The notes under the pieces are model-generated. The model was given only the letters and a program-made list of their open reading frames with translations, had not been told where the DNA came from and made no database searches. Positions 34,265-45,522 of a stretch of 64,000 bases of DNA are shown one piece after another; positions within the stretch are counted from its first letter, which is position 1; each line of letters starts with the position of its first letter. Made by a program: the position numbers and the translations under genes. Source of the stretch: Blastomyces gilchristii SLH14081 (Eukaryota > Ascomycota > Eurotiomycetes > Onygenales > Ajellomycetaceae); assembly GCF_000003855.2 (NCBI RefSeq), contig NW_003101672.1, positions 1,258,134 through 1,322,133 of the forward strand, in the 5' to 3' direction.

Positions 34265-34620
34265 ATTGTAGGTTAGAAAGTGCAAACGCTGCCCACAGTC
34301 CAATTCTAGACGCCAACCAATACAAGTTGAAGGTCAATTGGTGGTGGTTGTGGGAGAAGAAACTGGAGAAGAGAGAGCAATATCGGGATCGATGACTGCT
34401 TTTTTCCGGGAAAATGATCTTATCAGATCGGATCAAGGATATTCCGCAAGTCCTCGGCATGATCCAGAAGATTTCCCCAAGCAGCCGGGCGCTGCAGCAT
34501 CCTAACTACTTATTAATAAATCTTCTAATCACAGCAGTCGGTGGTTATCATTGCGGTATCCCCATTACTGTATCTCACTGGCCATCAAGATATTATCCCT
34601 TTTTAGCAACTATATCCACC
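34265..34620. promoter_or_regulatory. Divergent promoter ARG8 / SDH8
   Basis: 356 bases between two mitochondrial-protein genes. TTATCAGAT at 34420-34428 is the reverse complement of ATCTGATAA, the site known for SREA/SRE1 iron-responsive GATA factors. One such match is expected by chance in a window this size. Confidence 0.45.
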
Positions 34621-35106
34621 ATGGTATCCCCTCTTACCCTCCGCCACCTCCGGTCTACCAGCGCCGTTCTCCGCACCTTCTCCCATCCTTTCCGCCCCAC
34701 TCGAGCTTTCTCAACAGGTATACAAGCTAAACGCGATGATGCTAACAGCCAATTCGGAAACGCTCCATCTCCACCCCGACTCCCTAAAGAAGAGCAAGAA
34801 ATCTTCGAGAACCTCCAAAAACAATCAACCGGTGCCTTTAGCACCCCCAGATCACCTCCGCAAATCAACCAATCCCCCCAGTCAGCAGATTCCTCCTCTT
34901 CCTCCCCACCAATAGCTGCCAGCCCGCAAGTCGAGGTTAGCGGATCAGGCGAGAACGTACATCCAGATCTCTTCCGAGGGGCAAAACCTGAGTTTGATGG
35001 TGAGACAAATCCCAAAACTGGTGAGGTTGGGGGCCCGAAGAACGAGCCCTTGAGATGGGGTGCGAAAGGGGATTGGAGCTTCAATGGGAGGGTTACGGAC
35101 TTTTAA
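34621..35106 (+). CDS. SDH8: Succinate dehydrogenase assembly factor 4 (Sdh8/SDHAF4)
   Basis: One exon encodes 161 residues from ATG 34621 (MVSPLTLRHLRSTS). The frame is open upstream to 34414, but the presequence-like MVSPLTLRHLRSTSAVLRTF supports this start. The C-terminal 25 residues carry the family block: GGPKNEPLRWG, then KGDWSFNGRVTDF at the very end. In yeast, Sdh8 binds flavinylated Sdh1 in the matrix and helps build complex II. The middle (residues 50-120) is Ser/Pro-rich and poorly conserved, longer than in yeast. The cleavable N-terminus fits mitochondrial import. It shares a short promoter with ARG8. Confidence 0.92.
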   Translation: MVSPLTLRHLRSTSAVLRTFSHPFRPTRAFSTGIQAKRDDANSQFGNAPSPPRLPKEEQEIFENLQKQSTGAFSTPRSPPQINQSPQSADSSSSSPPIAASPQVEVSGSGENVHPDLFRGAKPEFDGETNPKTGEVGGPKNEPLRWGAKGDWSFNGRVTDF

Positions 35107-35991
35107 AAAAAAATAAAACACGAAATAAAAATGAGCTATATGTATAAAGCAGAAGCAGGATCTGCTATCGCTTTGGCGTGTTTCTATCCCGGGGAAGTCT
35201 TGGAAACCTTTTAACCAAACTGAGGGTTCCAGAGGCGCGCGTCCCGCGGCGGTTCGCACTTGGCTGACATTTTGGACAGAAGTTATTCAGATGGCAAGTT
35301 TACTGGGGAAGTTGTAAATAAAATACCCAATTCCCATAACTTCAGTTGGATGTCAGTGCACTCGGACACGCCTGGATGTGACCGAGCCACAAAACCCGCT
35401 CGGTGGATGAGTTGATGTTTCGAGCATTTTCAAACAAATTCCTTGCCCTGCTATGAAGTATAGGGGAACTGCATTAAGATTGATGTCTAATAATTTTTGT
35501 ACCAATATATCATGCATCTCTTTCCTATTTAGCCTTTTGTTCTATGTTTTGCTCGACCATATATAGATGATCGCAATTTGGAAAAAACTGACAAAACTAC
35601 TACTAGTCCGCTCGATATATTCACAAGGTGTCTTATTTGTGAACCGCCATTGGGACCAGGTCGAGAAATGAATTGCCGTCAGTTGCTATTTCACCTAGAA
35701 AAACGGTTATATGTACAGTATATGAAAGATGCCTGCCCAAAGAGAAAGCAGAGAAAAGCTAACAGAAGTATAATGCCGCTTCACGCGAGTATGCAGGTGA
35801 TGTTTTGACTGCAGGAGAAAGGATAGGAAACGGGACGAAAGAGAGTTTCTGCTTGGGATTCCGCATCATGGTTGATCTATCATAAGCCCCTAGATATCTA
35901 GGAAGCGTGGAACCATCGATCTTGCAGAAGGACATACTCCCCATGGACAGAATTAAAGAGGGAGCTCAAGCATAGAGACATTATATACATC
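35107..35991. other. Convergent intergenic region
   Basis: 885 bases between the SDH8 and HMG-CoA lyase 3' ends. It is moderately AT-rich without repeats or recognisable genes. Confidence 0.6.
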
Positions 35992-37126
35992 TTAACCCTG
36001 AAGTCGAGCAACAGTAGCTTTGCCCACTCTGCTATCATTCGACCTGCCTAGTTCTTTGCTAATCCATGCACCAATTTTTGAAATCTCCTCCAGGTTAACG
36101 CCCGTCCGCATTCCAAGACTGTGAACAGTATGAATGAGGTCCTCTGTGGAGATATTTCCAGTAGCACCTTTCGAATAAGGGCATCCGCCAAGCCCACCCA
36201 CGCTACTGTCGAAGATGCGGATACCATGCTCCAGGCCGACAATGGTGTTTACGAGTGCTTGGCCGTACGTGTCATGGAAATGGAGGGCGAGATCATTATT
36301 AGCAATGCCGGCAGAGGTAAGGGTTTGTAACAGTTTTAATGTCCGAGGCGCAGTGCCCATTCCCGTGGTGTCAGCGACTGAGACCTCGTCGGCACCCATC
36401 TCGAGCAGAGTGGCTGTTATGTCGGCAACCTTGTGAGGAGATACATCGGGACCTTCATAGGGGCATCCAAGGGCCACAGACACATAACCGCGAACCCGAA
36501 TATTTTTCTCCTTGGCAAGTTCCACAATGGGCCTGATGCGCTCGAGGGATTCTTCAATAGTGCAGTTTGTGTTCGCTTTTGAGAATGCATCTGTCGCAGC
36601 AGCAAATAATGAGATTTCGGTAGTGGGTTTCGGAAGTGCGTTGGAGTTTGAGGCTTCCGAGGCCGGTGGGCTATCAGTATCCATGATTTTTACTAGATTT
36701 TGGAGCCCTTTGACGTTGGGAACTAAGTAGTTATATGCAATCGAGTGAGATGACTTGGGAGGCGTTTTGAGGAGGTATGACAATATTTCCGGGGTGCTGG
36801 CCATCTATGAATTGACGTAAGTAATACGACTAGTAGAGAAGGCGACGTGAACCAGGCGACCTACGAACCTGTGGCACCCACTTCTCTGGGACAAACGAGC
36901 CAGCTTCAATTGTGGTCAATCCCGTCTTCGCCAGTTTTTCAATGAGCTCTAGTTTTGTGCTTAAAGGAATTGCTTTCTTCTCGTTCTGTAACCCATCTCG
37001 GGGGCCGACTTCAACGATCCGAAGATGGTCTCCGGCAAAGCTTGTTTTAGTAGAAAAGAGGCGGACTGGTCTTTCGTGCCGGACAACCCGGCAGAGTCTA
37101 GAAGTATATCTTGTGGAGATGAACAT
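35992..37126 (-). CDS. HMGCL: Hydroxymethylglutaryl-CoA lyase, mitochondrial
   Basis: Two exons (36869-37126, 35992-36804) with a 64-nt intron encode 356 residues. The enzyme splits HMG-CoA into acetoacetate and acetyl-CoA, the last step of leucine breakdown. A basic presequence (MFISTRYTSRLCRVVRHERP) is followed by the TIM-barrel start VEVGPRDGLQNE and SFVPEKWVPQM across the splice. GYVSVALGCPYEG and VSVADTTGMGTAPR follow, then the metal-binding LHFHDTYGQA. The signature GLGGCPYSKGATGN (near 291) holds the catalytic cysteine. The C-terminus lacks a PTS1, so mitochondrial location only is inferred. A 15-20 residue insertion around DSPPASEASNSNALPKP, near residues 130-145, looks lineage-specific. 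Named after the human orthologue. Confidence 0.94.
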
Positions 37127-37547
37127 GTTGAAGAATACGAATGTTATACTATCGTCGGATAGATTGAAGCTGTTGATGATGTTCGACGGGTCGCAATCGT
37201 CGCGGGGAGAGCTGCTCGGCCAAATGCGGAATCACGTGATCGTGTCCCGGGGAAACGGATCGAGGTTTGAAGCCAATCAAAAGGTGAATTTCTCCTCACC
37301 GATATATCTTGGCAATATTCTGCCACTCTCCGCCCTCTCCGCATTATGTCATCACTGCTCCCCGCCAAAAAAAATAATTTCATCCTCCGTCAACTGATAT
37401 GCGGATAGATCGGAGATAGAAACAATAAATTTGAGAGTTGGAACACCCTCCAACGATTATCTCATTTGTGCTATCTGGATGAATATATGAAGGCTCCGGT
37501 GTATCTATACTACTACCCCTTCTCACATTCATTGGTTCTCTAGTATT
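37127..37547. promoter_or_regulatory. Divergent promoter HMG-CoA lyase / DPH1
   Basis: 421 bases with a perfect 10-bp palindrome ATCACGTGAT (37231-37240), the Cbf1/CDEI-type E-box. Its position between two start codons makes it a good candidate shared element. Confidence 0.5.
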
Positions 37548-38943
37548 ATGGCAGACAACACGGCCCCGCCAGCGGCCACCCCGGTATCAGCTACCGCTGA
37601 TAAGCCCTCAAATCATACGCGCCAGCCCAAAAAAAGGTTCGTTGGGCGTAAGACAGCGGATGCTCAGTCACAAAGCCAAAAGGATGGATATTCTCAAACG
37701 TCAAATACAACGTCCCTTCAGCAAGGTATGTCCCATATTCCCCTTGCGCTTGTTGGTATCCCCGCTCCTAATAGCATTTCTAGCACGAACCCGACGAGCT
37801 CCGCGAGCTTTAAATCAAGTCCCAGCCGAAATCCTAGACGATGAAGACATCAAAGCGGCAATCTCCCTTCTCCCGCGAAACTACTCCTTTGAGATCCCCA
37901 AAACCATCCACAGAATACGAACGTTGGGTGCAAAAAGAGTAGCCTTACAATTCCCCGAAGGCCTCCTCCTCTTCGCAACTACAATATCCGATATCCTCAC
38001 CCAGTTCTGCCCTGGGACTGAAACCTTAATTATGGGCGATGTCACATACGGCGCTTGCTGTATAGATGATTACACCGCGCGTGCGCTAGGCTGTGACCTA
38101 CTCGTCCACTACGCGCATAGCTGTCTGATCCCCGTCGATGTCACCACGATCAAAACCCTATATATCTTTGTCGACATAAGCATCGACACACAACACCTAA
38201 TCTCTACACTGGAAAGGAATTTCCAGAGTGGAAAAACCATCGCAGTCGTCGGCACAATCCAATTCAACGCAACCATCCACGGACTAAAGTCCACCCTGGA
38301 AAAGGCCGGCTACTCCATCCTCGTCCCACAAATCACTCCGCTTAGCAAAGGTGAGATCCTAGGTTGTACTTCCCCCAAACTACCCCTAGACCAAGTCGAC
38401 ATCCTCCTCTATCTCGGTGATGGCCGCTTCCATCTCGAATCCGCCATGATCCACAACCCTTCCCTCCCCGCGTACCGCTATGACCCATATTCCCGTACCC
38501 TCTCCCGCGAATCCTACGACCACGAAGAAATGCTCACCCTGCGCCGCGACGCCATCAACGCCGCCAGAACGGCACGGAAATGGGGTATCATCCTAGGCTC
38601 CCTGGGCCGGCAGGGCAACCCGCACACCATGGCCAAGATCGAGAAGCAGCTGAATGAGCGTGGGATTCCGTTTGTGAATTTGCTGCTTAGTGAGATTTTC
38701 CCGGGGAAGCTGGCGTCGATGCCTGATGTGGAGTGCTGGGTGCAGATTGCGTGTCCGCGGTTGAGCATTGACTGGGGGTATGCTTTTGCGAGGCCGTTGT
38801 TATCGCCGTATGAGGCGCTTGTGGCTCTTGGGGAGAGGTTGGGGTGGGATGAGGGGAATGGTGGGGTTTATCCGATGGATTTTTATGCGAAGGATGGGTT
38901 GGGAAGGACGAGACCGGAGGTGGCGGTGGGATGTACTGCTTGA
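37548..38943 (+). CDS. DPH1: Diphthamide synthesis protein Dph1 (ACP-transferase subunit)
   Basis: Exons 37548-37725 and 37784-38943 give 445 residues. The 58-nt intron has a CTAAT branch site, and the join is [17 protein letters not shown]. With Dph2 it forms the non-canonical radical-SAM enzyme that starts diphthamide synthesis on eEF2. It moves the 3-amino-3-carboxypropyl group from SAM to a histidine. Motifs seen: [60 protein letters not shown] and [14 protein letters not shown]. The three spaced Cys positions (GACC, HSC/GC region, ACPR) fit the family's 4Fe-4S ligands. The first 60 residues are low complexity. Acts in the cytosol. Confidence 0.95.
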
Positions 38944-39274
38944 TTGCTTGGTGGAATATGGTTATGATTTTTGGACCAATCACTTTGGAATGCCTCCATT
39001 AATATGTATATATATTTATATGGAATACATACTATACAAGAGAGCAAGCTTGTGCATTATCATGGAAACAGGGCAAGTTCCGTCCAAGGATGGGAGGTAG
39101 AAGCTTTTCTCCACGTATAAATTACAATATAATGACAAATACCTCGGGTCATTGGCAAAATCGCTCATAGCCAGAACATTTTTGCTTTGTTCATTCACTG
39201 TTCCCAAGAAAAAGAGAAGAAAAGGACGGAACCAAAAATAAAGTTTAAGGATTTTGTACATTAAAAATGTCGTT
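38944..39274. other. Short convergent 3' region DPH1 / bromodomain gene
   Basis: 331 AT-rich bases, no gene or notable repeat. Confidence 0.6.
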
Positions 39275-40958
39275 TCACTTCAATTCGTCAGCGCTGTCCA
39301 TATTAATATCACTCGCACTGCCCCTTCGCAGGGATAACATGCTCTTACCACCCAGGTCATCGACAGCCCTCTCCGCCGCACGCCAGCTCGACACTGCCTT
39401 CTCCACATCGTCATACATCTCCAGCGTATCATTGATGATGCCCCCCTCATCCATGTCCGAAACCTGTGTTCCCTCCCGAGAAGCCCAATCGCTCTGCATC
39501 GGGAAGGACGGGCCAAAAGTCTTTTCTGAAGTTGGGTTAAACATCACCGCGTTCGCGAACATCCGCACAAGTTCCATCTCTAGCTGTGCTGAATTTACGA
39601 TGCCCTTGGGTGGGGTCAGCTCTGCCGTTCTCCTCAGTAACAGGCCATTGCTTTTCGAGGGGGTGGTGCCGAAACCTGGGCCAGGGCCGGGAGATTCGGT
39701 GTTTTCTCCGCTGGGGGTATTCACAGCCTCCGTTGCAGCCGCTACGGCTTTGCTTCCCTGATGAATGGCGGATTTAATAGACTTGATATCCTGGGGTCGA
39801 TAGATAAGACTCTTATATCCCGGGGCGTCACGCTCTGTTAGTGGCTTCGCAAATATGGATGCGTATTTATGGGATGCGATATCGTTCATGATTGGAGCAC
39901 ATGTTCGTGGGAAATTTCGGGTACATTGTACGTATTGTGCCGCTTGTCGAGTAGGTGGTTGGGTCGCGTCTTCCGCTTCGCTTGGTCCCCGCTTCCTTTT
40001 CCCCTTCCCCTTTGACACGTATTCATCTGCTTGGGCTTGGCTTGGGGCTTTGAGCCGCCTTGACGCTCGAAGTTCCACTTCTGTTTCATCTGATATCCCA
40101 GCAGGGGTGCTTGGCATTTCACGCTTTATTTTCTGCTGAGTAACAGAGCCAGAATCAGTGATCGACTCATCGTCACGAGATACGTTGGATCGAGCACCCC
40201 GGCTCCGGTTTCGAGTGGAGCGTATGGGAGAAGAAACCGGGCTAGCAGTGGCCCTGCCCCTAAGTGCTGGTGTAGATTTCCTTTGACGAGTGTTCTTTGC
40301 CGGGCTGGAATCAACATCTGCATGCACAGTTTGACCCTTGGGCCGGGTTGTCGATATTGATGGCATTTCAATCTCAGTCGTTGGTGACGGCGCCTTTTCG
40401 CTGATAGGGCTTACATCCTCTGGTCGAGGCCGTATCGGAGACCCAGGGGACTTAGATATGACAATCGGGCTTGGTTTTTTCCAAGGGGTGAGCGAACCAG
40501 AAGTATCCAGGGACGGTCTAGGCGGTCTCCGATTTAAGGCCGCCGAAAACGAAGGGGTACAGAGATCCAGTCCACCGGAGCCAGGAGTACTGACCGGAGT
40601 TGCTATATGCTGTTCGTGCGGAGTAGTTTGAGCTCTAGCGTCATTTTGTAGTTGAGGTAACCCAAGTCCGACTGGTCGTGATGGTTGGAGCGAAGGACCG
40701 GAAGGGCCCTGGAACGACTTGCCTGCCTCTAGCTGGACATATGGACTATGTGGGCCAAGCGGTAAGTGAGATTTACCTGTAAGCTGGCTGTTAGAGTAAG
40801 GTACGTTGGCATAAGGGGATGGCTGCCCATAAGTGGTTGATGGAACCGGTTGTGGGGACCATTGCTTTTGATAATTTGTGTTTGGAGGTGTCTGAGTCAT
40901 TTGGGCCTGCGGAGGGGAATATTGAACGGGCTGGAAGGTGGCCATAATACGCTGTGGT

Positions 40959-40990
<32 letters not shown>

Positions 40991-42040
40991 TTGTTGTTGT
41001 TGGGCGCTTGTAGCAGTGGGCGTGGTTTGTAATGACAGTGGTGAGGCCTGAGAAGTAGCTGATGTGACCGGAGTGAGCACTTGGCCTGGTACTCGCCCGG
41101 TTCCTGCATGAGGTATTGTCGAGGTGTTTATTCCTGGTTGACCTGGCTTGGAAGTGGCATACTGCAAGCCACGGCTAGAGATGTGATCTTGAGAGGGAAG
41201 TATGGACGCATTTCCATTTCCCAGGTTTGGCGAAAGGGAGCGAGGCGGGATATTCTGCGCGATAGCCTGTGGGCCAGCTTGTTGCCACTGTTGCGCTTGG
41301 GGGTGTTGCGGAGAGGATCGTGGTGCGTTTGCAAGTTTTCCCTCAATCTGTAGAGCTTGCTGGACAGTCGCCTGTCCCTCTACTAAACCGCGTTGTGCAT
41401 ATTTTGGCATCTGAACAGCCTGTACCTGCTCAAGGACCTGGTCTCGGGGTCGCTCAATATTGACTCTGGGAGCAATCGTCGCCGGCTGTGGCGATGAAGG
41501 CTGTGCCTGTGCCGCTTCTTTAGATATTTCGGGAGTCGCCGATGGGCCGTCTATTATCGGAGGCGTGTGTTTGGCAGTCTCCGCATTCTCCAGCTTTTTG
41601 ATTTCATCTTTAATTCGGGCATATTTCCTTTCCTCATCTTCAATCTCTCGTGTCGCGCGTTCCTTGTACCTGGCATATAAACGAGCGACAAGGGTTGGAA
41701 TCACCGTAGAATACGAAGCGCCCTCATGTTTGGACGACGGATCCTGTATCTTCCTTTTCTTCAGATTCGCGTTCACAGCATCCGAGTTGTAGCCATTGGA
41801 CCCGTGTTCTGGGGTTCCCTCCCTGTTTTGTAACTCTTCCTGCACTAGATTTATATAAAGCGCTTCCAGAGCCTGCGGGGTCAGTCTAGCCTTGTCAAAC
41901 GTTGCATTTTGACGGACGAACGAGTTGTTGATCAGAAGTTCTGAAATAGGCGTGAAATTGGACGGTTGAGAGTCAAGAGTGTTGAGGAATTGGAAAAACA
42001 GCAGAGATTCAAAGGGAGTGTAGGACGACAACGAAGGCAT
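39275..42040 (-). CDS. BRD8-like bromodomain protein, probable NuA4 subunit (921 aa)
   Basis: A single exon. The chosen start, MPSLSSYTPFESLLFFQ at 42040, matches how this family begins; the frame stays open upstream without another ATG. The N-terminal 80 residues (FTPISELLINNSFVRQ, LTPQALEALYINLVQEEL) form a helical domain typical of fungal BRD8/Bdc1-type proteins. A helical stretch with a charged coiled coil follows (ATREIEDEERKYARIKDEIKKLEN). The middle is Pro/Gln/Ser-rich with a glutamine run (about 346-362). The C-terminal bromodomain spans about 715-845, with YASIFAKPLTERDAPGYKSL, IYRPQDIKSIKSAI and LVRMFANAVMFNPTSEK holding the conserved Asn. Such proteins join the NuA4 acetyltransferase complex and may read acetyl-lysine. 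The complex assignment is inference from family. Confidence 0.85.
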
Positions 42041-43147
42041 CCCCCATTGCCAGTCAAGTCGACTAGACAGGGTGTTGTTGTCCTTGACGATGGGAGCCAC
42101 GGTGGGAGTAGTCCGTGGGTCTGGTGGACGTACAGGCGGGCGATTGAGTGCCCGGGGAATGGATCGGGCAGAAAGTATGGGCTCGCGTGTTTCTTTGACT
42201 TCAGACCATCACGGTATCTTCCAATAGTCACAAACGCCACGAGGAATATCGCTTGAGAGAGAGATGTGAGGTGTGACGACGGCAGCTGAATCTCCTGGAA
42301 GAACCTGGTGATGGAAAATCGATGGAATCGGCGTTTCTTTGGATGTCGCAAGGTCAAGCTCATGACGATACGAGAGAAAAACGAGTTGGGCGAATGAGAA
42401 GGCGGGAAATTCACGTGACAGTAGACTACTACCTAGGTAGTCATGTGATATTAACTGAGTCATCCATCGGTTTCAGGGGCTGGTCACGGGATCTCGGCAC
42501 CGAGTAAACATCTCAGCGTCAACAAAGGTCAATAAACAGACCTAATAAATAACTGGAGCGGAGGAGGACAAATTCAAGATTTGTTCCCCCTTTTCCTGCC
42601 TGCGCTACCCTTTTTTATTGACCCTTTTGGCCGTTTTGATCCCCACCCACCCACTCTCCCGTGTTGACTAGTGGCAGATGGTCTTGCCTGGTCAGCCTAC
42701 CAGAAGAGAGCTGGAGAGCTGGTGGCCCAAACAGTCCAAGTAGCGGCGTTTGCTCCGTGAAGGTCCCAGCATAGGTAACTAGCGTTTGCTTATTTTTTCC
42801 AGACCCTGCTTCTGGCTGTTGCTCCAAGCCTGTCATTGCTTGGATCTCACTCCCAGCCCAGGGTGTGGTTGTGATTATTACTAGGGCCAGGGGTCTCGCG
42901 TCTCCAACAACTCTAATTTAACTCACAGGAACTCTCCCACTTCTCACCTCCCACCTCCCTAGCCATTTCCCCTCTATATCTGAGAGCAGATTATTTCGCC
43001 CGGATTCTCAGCTGGCTCTGGTTTCATCTATCACCGCCTCACTTGTCTCTCTGGTTCTTCACCTCTCTAATTTCGAAGCTACAACCAAACACCCTTTATA
43101 CAGAACTCCACCGGTTTCACCGGCTCTCCACTACACACGCCGCAAAT
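42041..43147. promoter_or_regulatory. Divergent intergenic region, bromodomain gene / coiled-coil gene
   Basis: 1.1 kb with an E-box TCACGTGA (42411-42418) and a 14-bp palindrome ACTACCTAGGTAGT (42428-42441) close together. TGAGTCA is at 42456-42462, and a CT-rich leader precedes the plus-strand gene. No further gene found. Confidence 0.5.
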
Positions 43148-43926
43148 ATGTCCGACATAGAAGAAGAATGGAAGCCTACTGGACGGCCTCAATCGTACGT
43201 ACTATCTGCTCGTGATCATTCTATTTATTTGTAAAGCTTTGTTGTTGACCAATCCAACGTAGAACTATGGCCCGCTCCCTTGCTGCTGCCCTTGATAACG
43301 CCTTCATGCTGGACAGTGAGGTCGACAGCCTGACACAATCTGTTCACTATAAGTACGCCTATCAACATTCAATCAAGCATTCAATCAGCTCTCTGGCAGT
43401 TTACAAATGATATCATGGAGACACTGCGATAAAAATCAACACAAAAAAATACGTCTACAATACGATGGAGCTCACACCTATCCTGCGGGTTCTACCTCTC
43501 CGCATTTGCTGATAATTATTTTTCTGTGCTTTTCCAGGCAACAAATGGTCACGATTCAAAACCGCGAGCTGGAGGCCCTGGAAGCAAGAATCCGGGAAGC
43601 TGAAATGCGCCTAAAAGAATCAAGTTCCCGATCTGCCTCCCCGGAGGAACAAGCTTCCAATAATAACGCACAAAACGGCTCGGATAGAAGAGAGGGCGAC
43701 ATGGCAGGGCCATTCCCATCAGGCCAGGATGCGGAGAAAAGACATGGTCAGTCGCTACTATCATCTCCTACCTACTTCAGAAAGCCACCAATCGGACGAG
43801 GGATTCACGGATAGTTTGACTTCAGCAGCTTCGTCCAGCGATGCCAACGATAGCACAAATCGCGGCGACGGTCCCACCAGAGACGACACGAAAGAGAGGG
43901 AAAAGAGCGTAGATCGAAATTCGTAA
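43148..43926 (+). CDS. Small coiled-coil protein, function unknown
   Basis: MSDIEEEWKPTGRPQS (exon 43148-43194) joins TMARSLAAALDNAFMLDSEV (43263-43352). This then joins QQMVTIQNRELEALEARIRE (43538 onwards). The second and third exons form a heptad-like coiled coil of about 70 residues (ELEALEARIREAEMRLKES); the rest is acidic, Ser/Asn-rich and disordered. Two endings are possible. If the 34-nt segment 43747-43780 is removed, the protein is 163 aa ending KEREKSVDRNS (stop 43926). If it is kept, it is 137 aa ending at 43814. The spliced tail (SHQSDEGFTDSLTSAASSS) looks more natural, but 34 nt is below usual intron length. Unnamed family; partner or location unknown. Confidence 0.65.
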
Positions 43927-45522
43927 CAAAGATAATGTGAACGAGAAGGGCCTTCTTCATTTTTCTCACATAGCCATTCTGTTCCTTGTCTCTCTGTCCG
44001 AAGACCGTCCGCAGCGACTGGGCAAGCAATACTGGAGTATGCCGCTTTTATCAGCCACACGAATTAAGAAATACGTCTTTTGATTTCCATCGGCGTGCAG
44101 ACTACCCTTGCCTTTTCCATTCCATTTCCTCCCAACAGCTTGCACCAAGATATTATAGGGTACAGTTTCTGCTTCCATTTTCTGATTCTTCGTCCTTTCT
44201 TTCATTCTTTGTTTTGTGCTTGGGTTTTTTACTTTTCTGCCCAGCTACTTTTATTATTTTAAACCAGTCAATGCCTCACGCTGCGTCGTACATACACACA
44301 TAGCATACCATATACCCCATCCCATCCCGTCGTTGAAGGCCCCTTCCCAATTTTGTTCACGGTCTTTTTTTTTTTTTTTTTCCTCGCCCTCCGGTTCCAT
44401 TTAAACCCATTCCAGTCATTTAATTTCTTTTCAAGACCCCCACCATTTCATTCATTCTTTCTCACCCCTATATAACTCGTTTTAATACTAGCACTTCGCT
44501 CATCTCCTATCCTTCCCCCCCCCTTCCCTCTTTCCAACTTGCTCCAGCTCCAAGGCGCAATTTCTGTCACCCTCTATTCCACAGATATACGTATGCAACA
44601 ACGTTCGCTCTCTTTCCTTCAATGTCTTCCTTTTTATGCGTCACCTTTTCACTTTGCATTTTCTTTCTCCGCTTTACAGTTAAAGCCTTTGGGCCATCCG
44701 ATGGACCATAGCTGGTTTATCCCCTCCCTCGAATAATACCTATTAATTCTTTTGTACATAAGCTAGAATCGAAAATGGAAGCAGCTGATTGGCCATCCCT
44801 CAAGCTGCGGTAAGCGGAAGCCATAAATAAAATGGGGACACAGCTGCCATTAAGAAGTAGACTTCTAAGAGTGATGCAGGCGCTCTACGTCCCCTCAATA
44901 AAATAAAATAAAATCGCGAGTATAGCATCCCTTGCGAAACAATGACCATGTGATAGGGGCGAATGAAGGAGTTAGGGGCTTGAACGATCAGGTGTGGGGT
45001 GGTGCGGTCTCGTGCTGGTATATCCTCCCTGATAGTCGTCGGTGGCGGTTTTATTAGACTTGGGCGCAAAGAAGCACTCGTGAACACTGGCTGGATCAAG
45101 GTCTTCAGTCAGACTGTATTAACGAGGTATTCTTCGATCATCTGCCTCTACGTTCCTTCAAAATATGCTGCATCCGTATCTAGTACTCCGTACTGCTCCC
45201 GCGCCCATGACATACATCGGAATCCAAATGAACAACGTTTTGTCCTAGTCTTAAGGAATTTGGGTATCTAAAATACTGCTTGCTGCACTCTTCATAGTCA
45301 TGTGTATAGAATCTTGCAATAACTTGCAATAGTCAGGATACAGGCCAGCGTGTCTCCTGCTCGGTCACCAGAAGGACACGTGCGGTGGGGTTGAAAGAGC
45401 GTTCGCAGTGAACTTCATTTTGTCTAAATCTAGCAACTCCAATCAGAGTCTATCTTAAAAAGTTCGAAATATAAAATGCCAATTCATTAGGACTTAAAAA
45501 ATACGTCTTTTCATGGTTTCAT
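43927..45522. other. Long convergent intergenic region
   Basis: 1.6 kb, pyrimidine-rich on the plus strand between 44.2 and 44.7 kb, with a 17-base poly(T) (44365-44381) and a TACTCCGTA word (45184-45192). Several 60-100 codon frames exist but lack family motifs. It may be long 3' UTR or non-coding transcription. Confidence 0.55.

Noticed and set aside
42101..42414. N-terminal extension of the bromodomain protein upstream of 42040
   Set aside because: The frame is open but has no ATG before a TGA. The family begins at the SSYTPFESLLFFQ block.
44200..44750. Plus-strand Phe/Ser/Pro-rich frames in the long 3' region
   Set aside because: They are translations of CT-rich DNA with no conserved motif or splice support.
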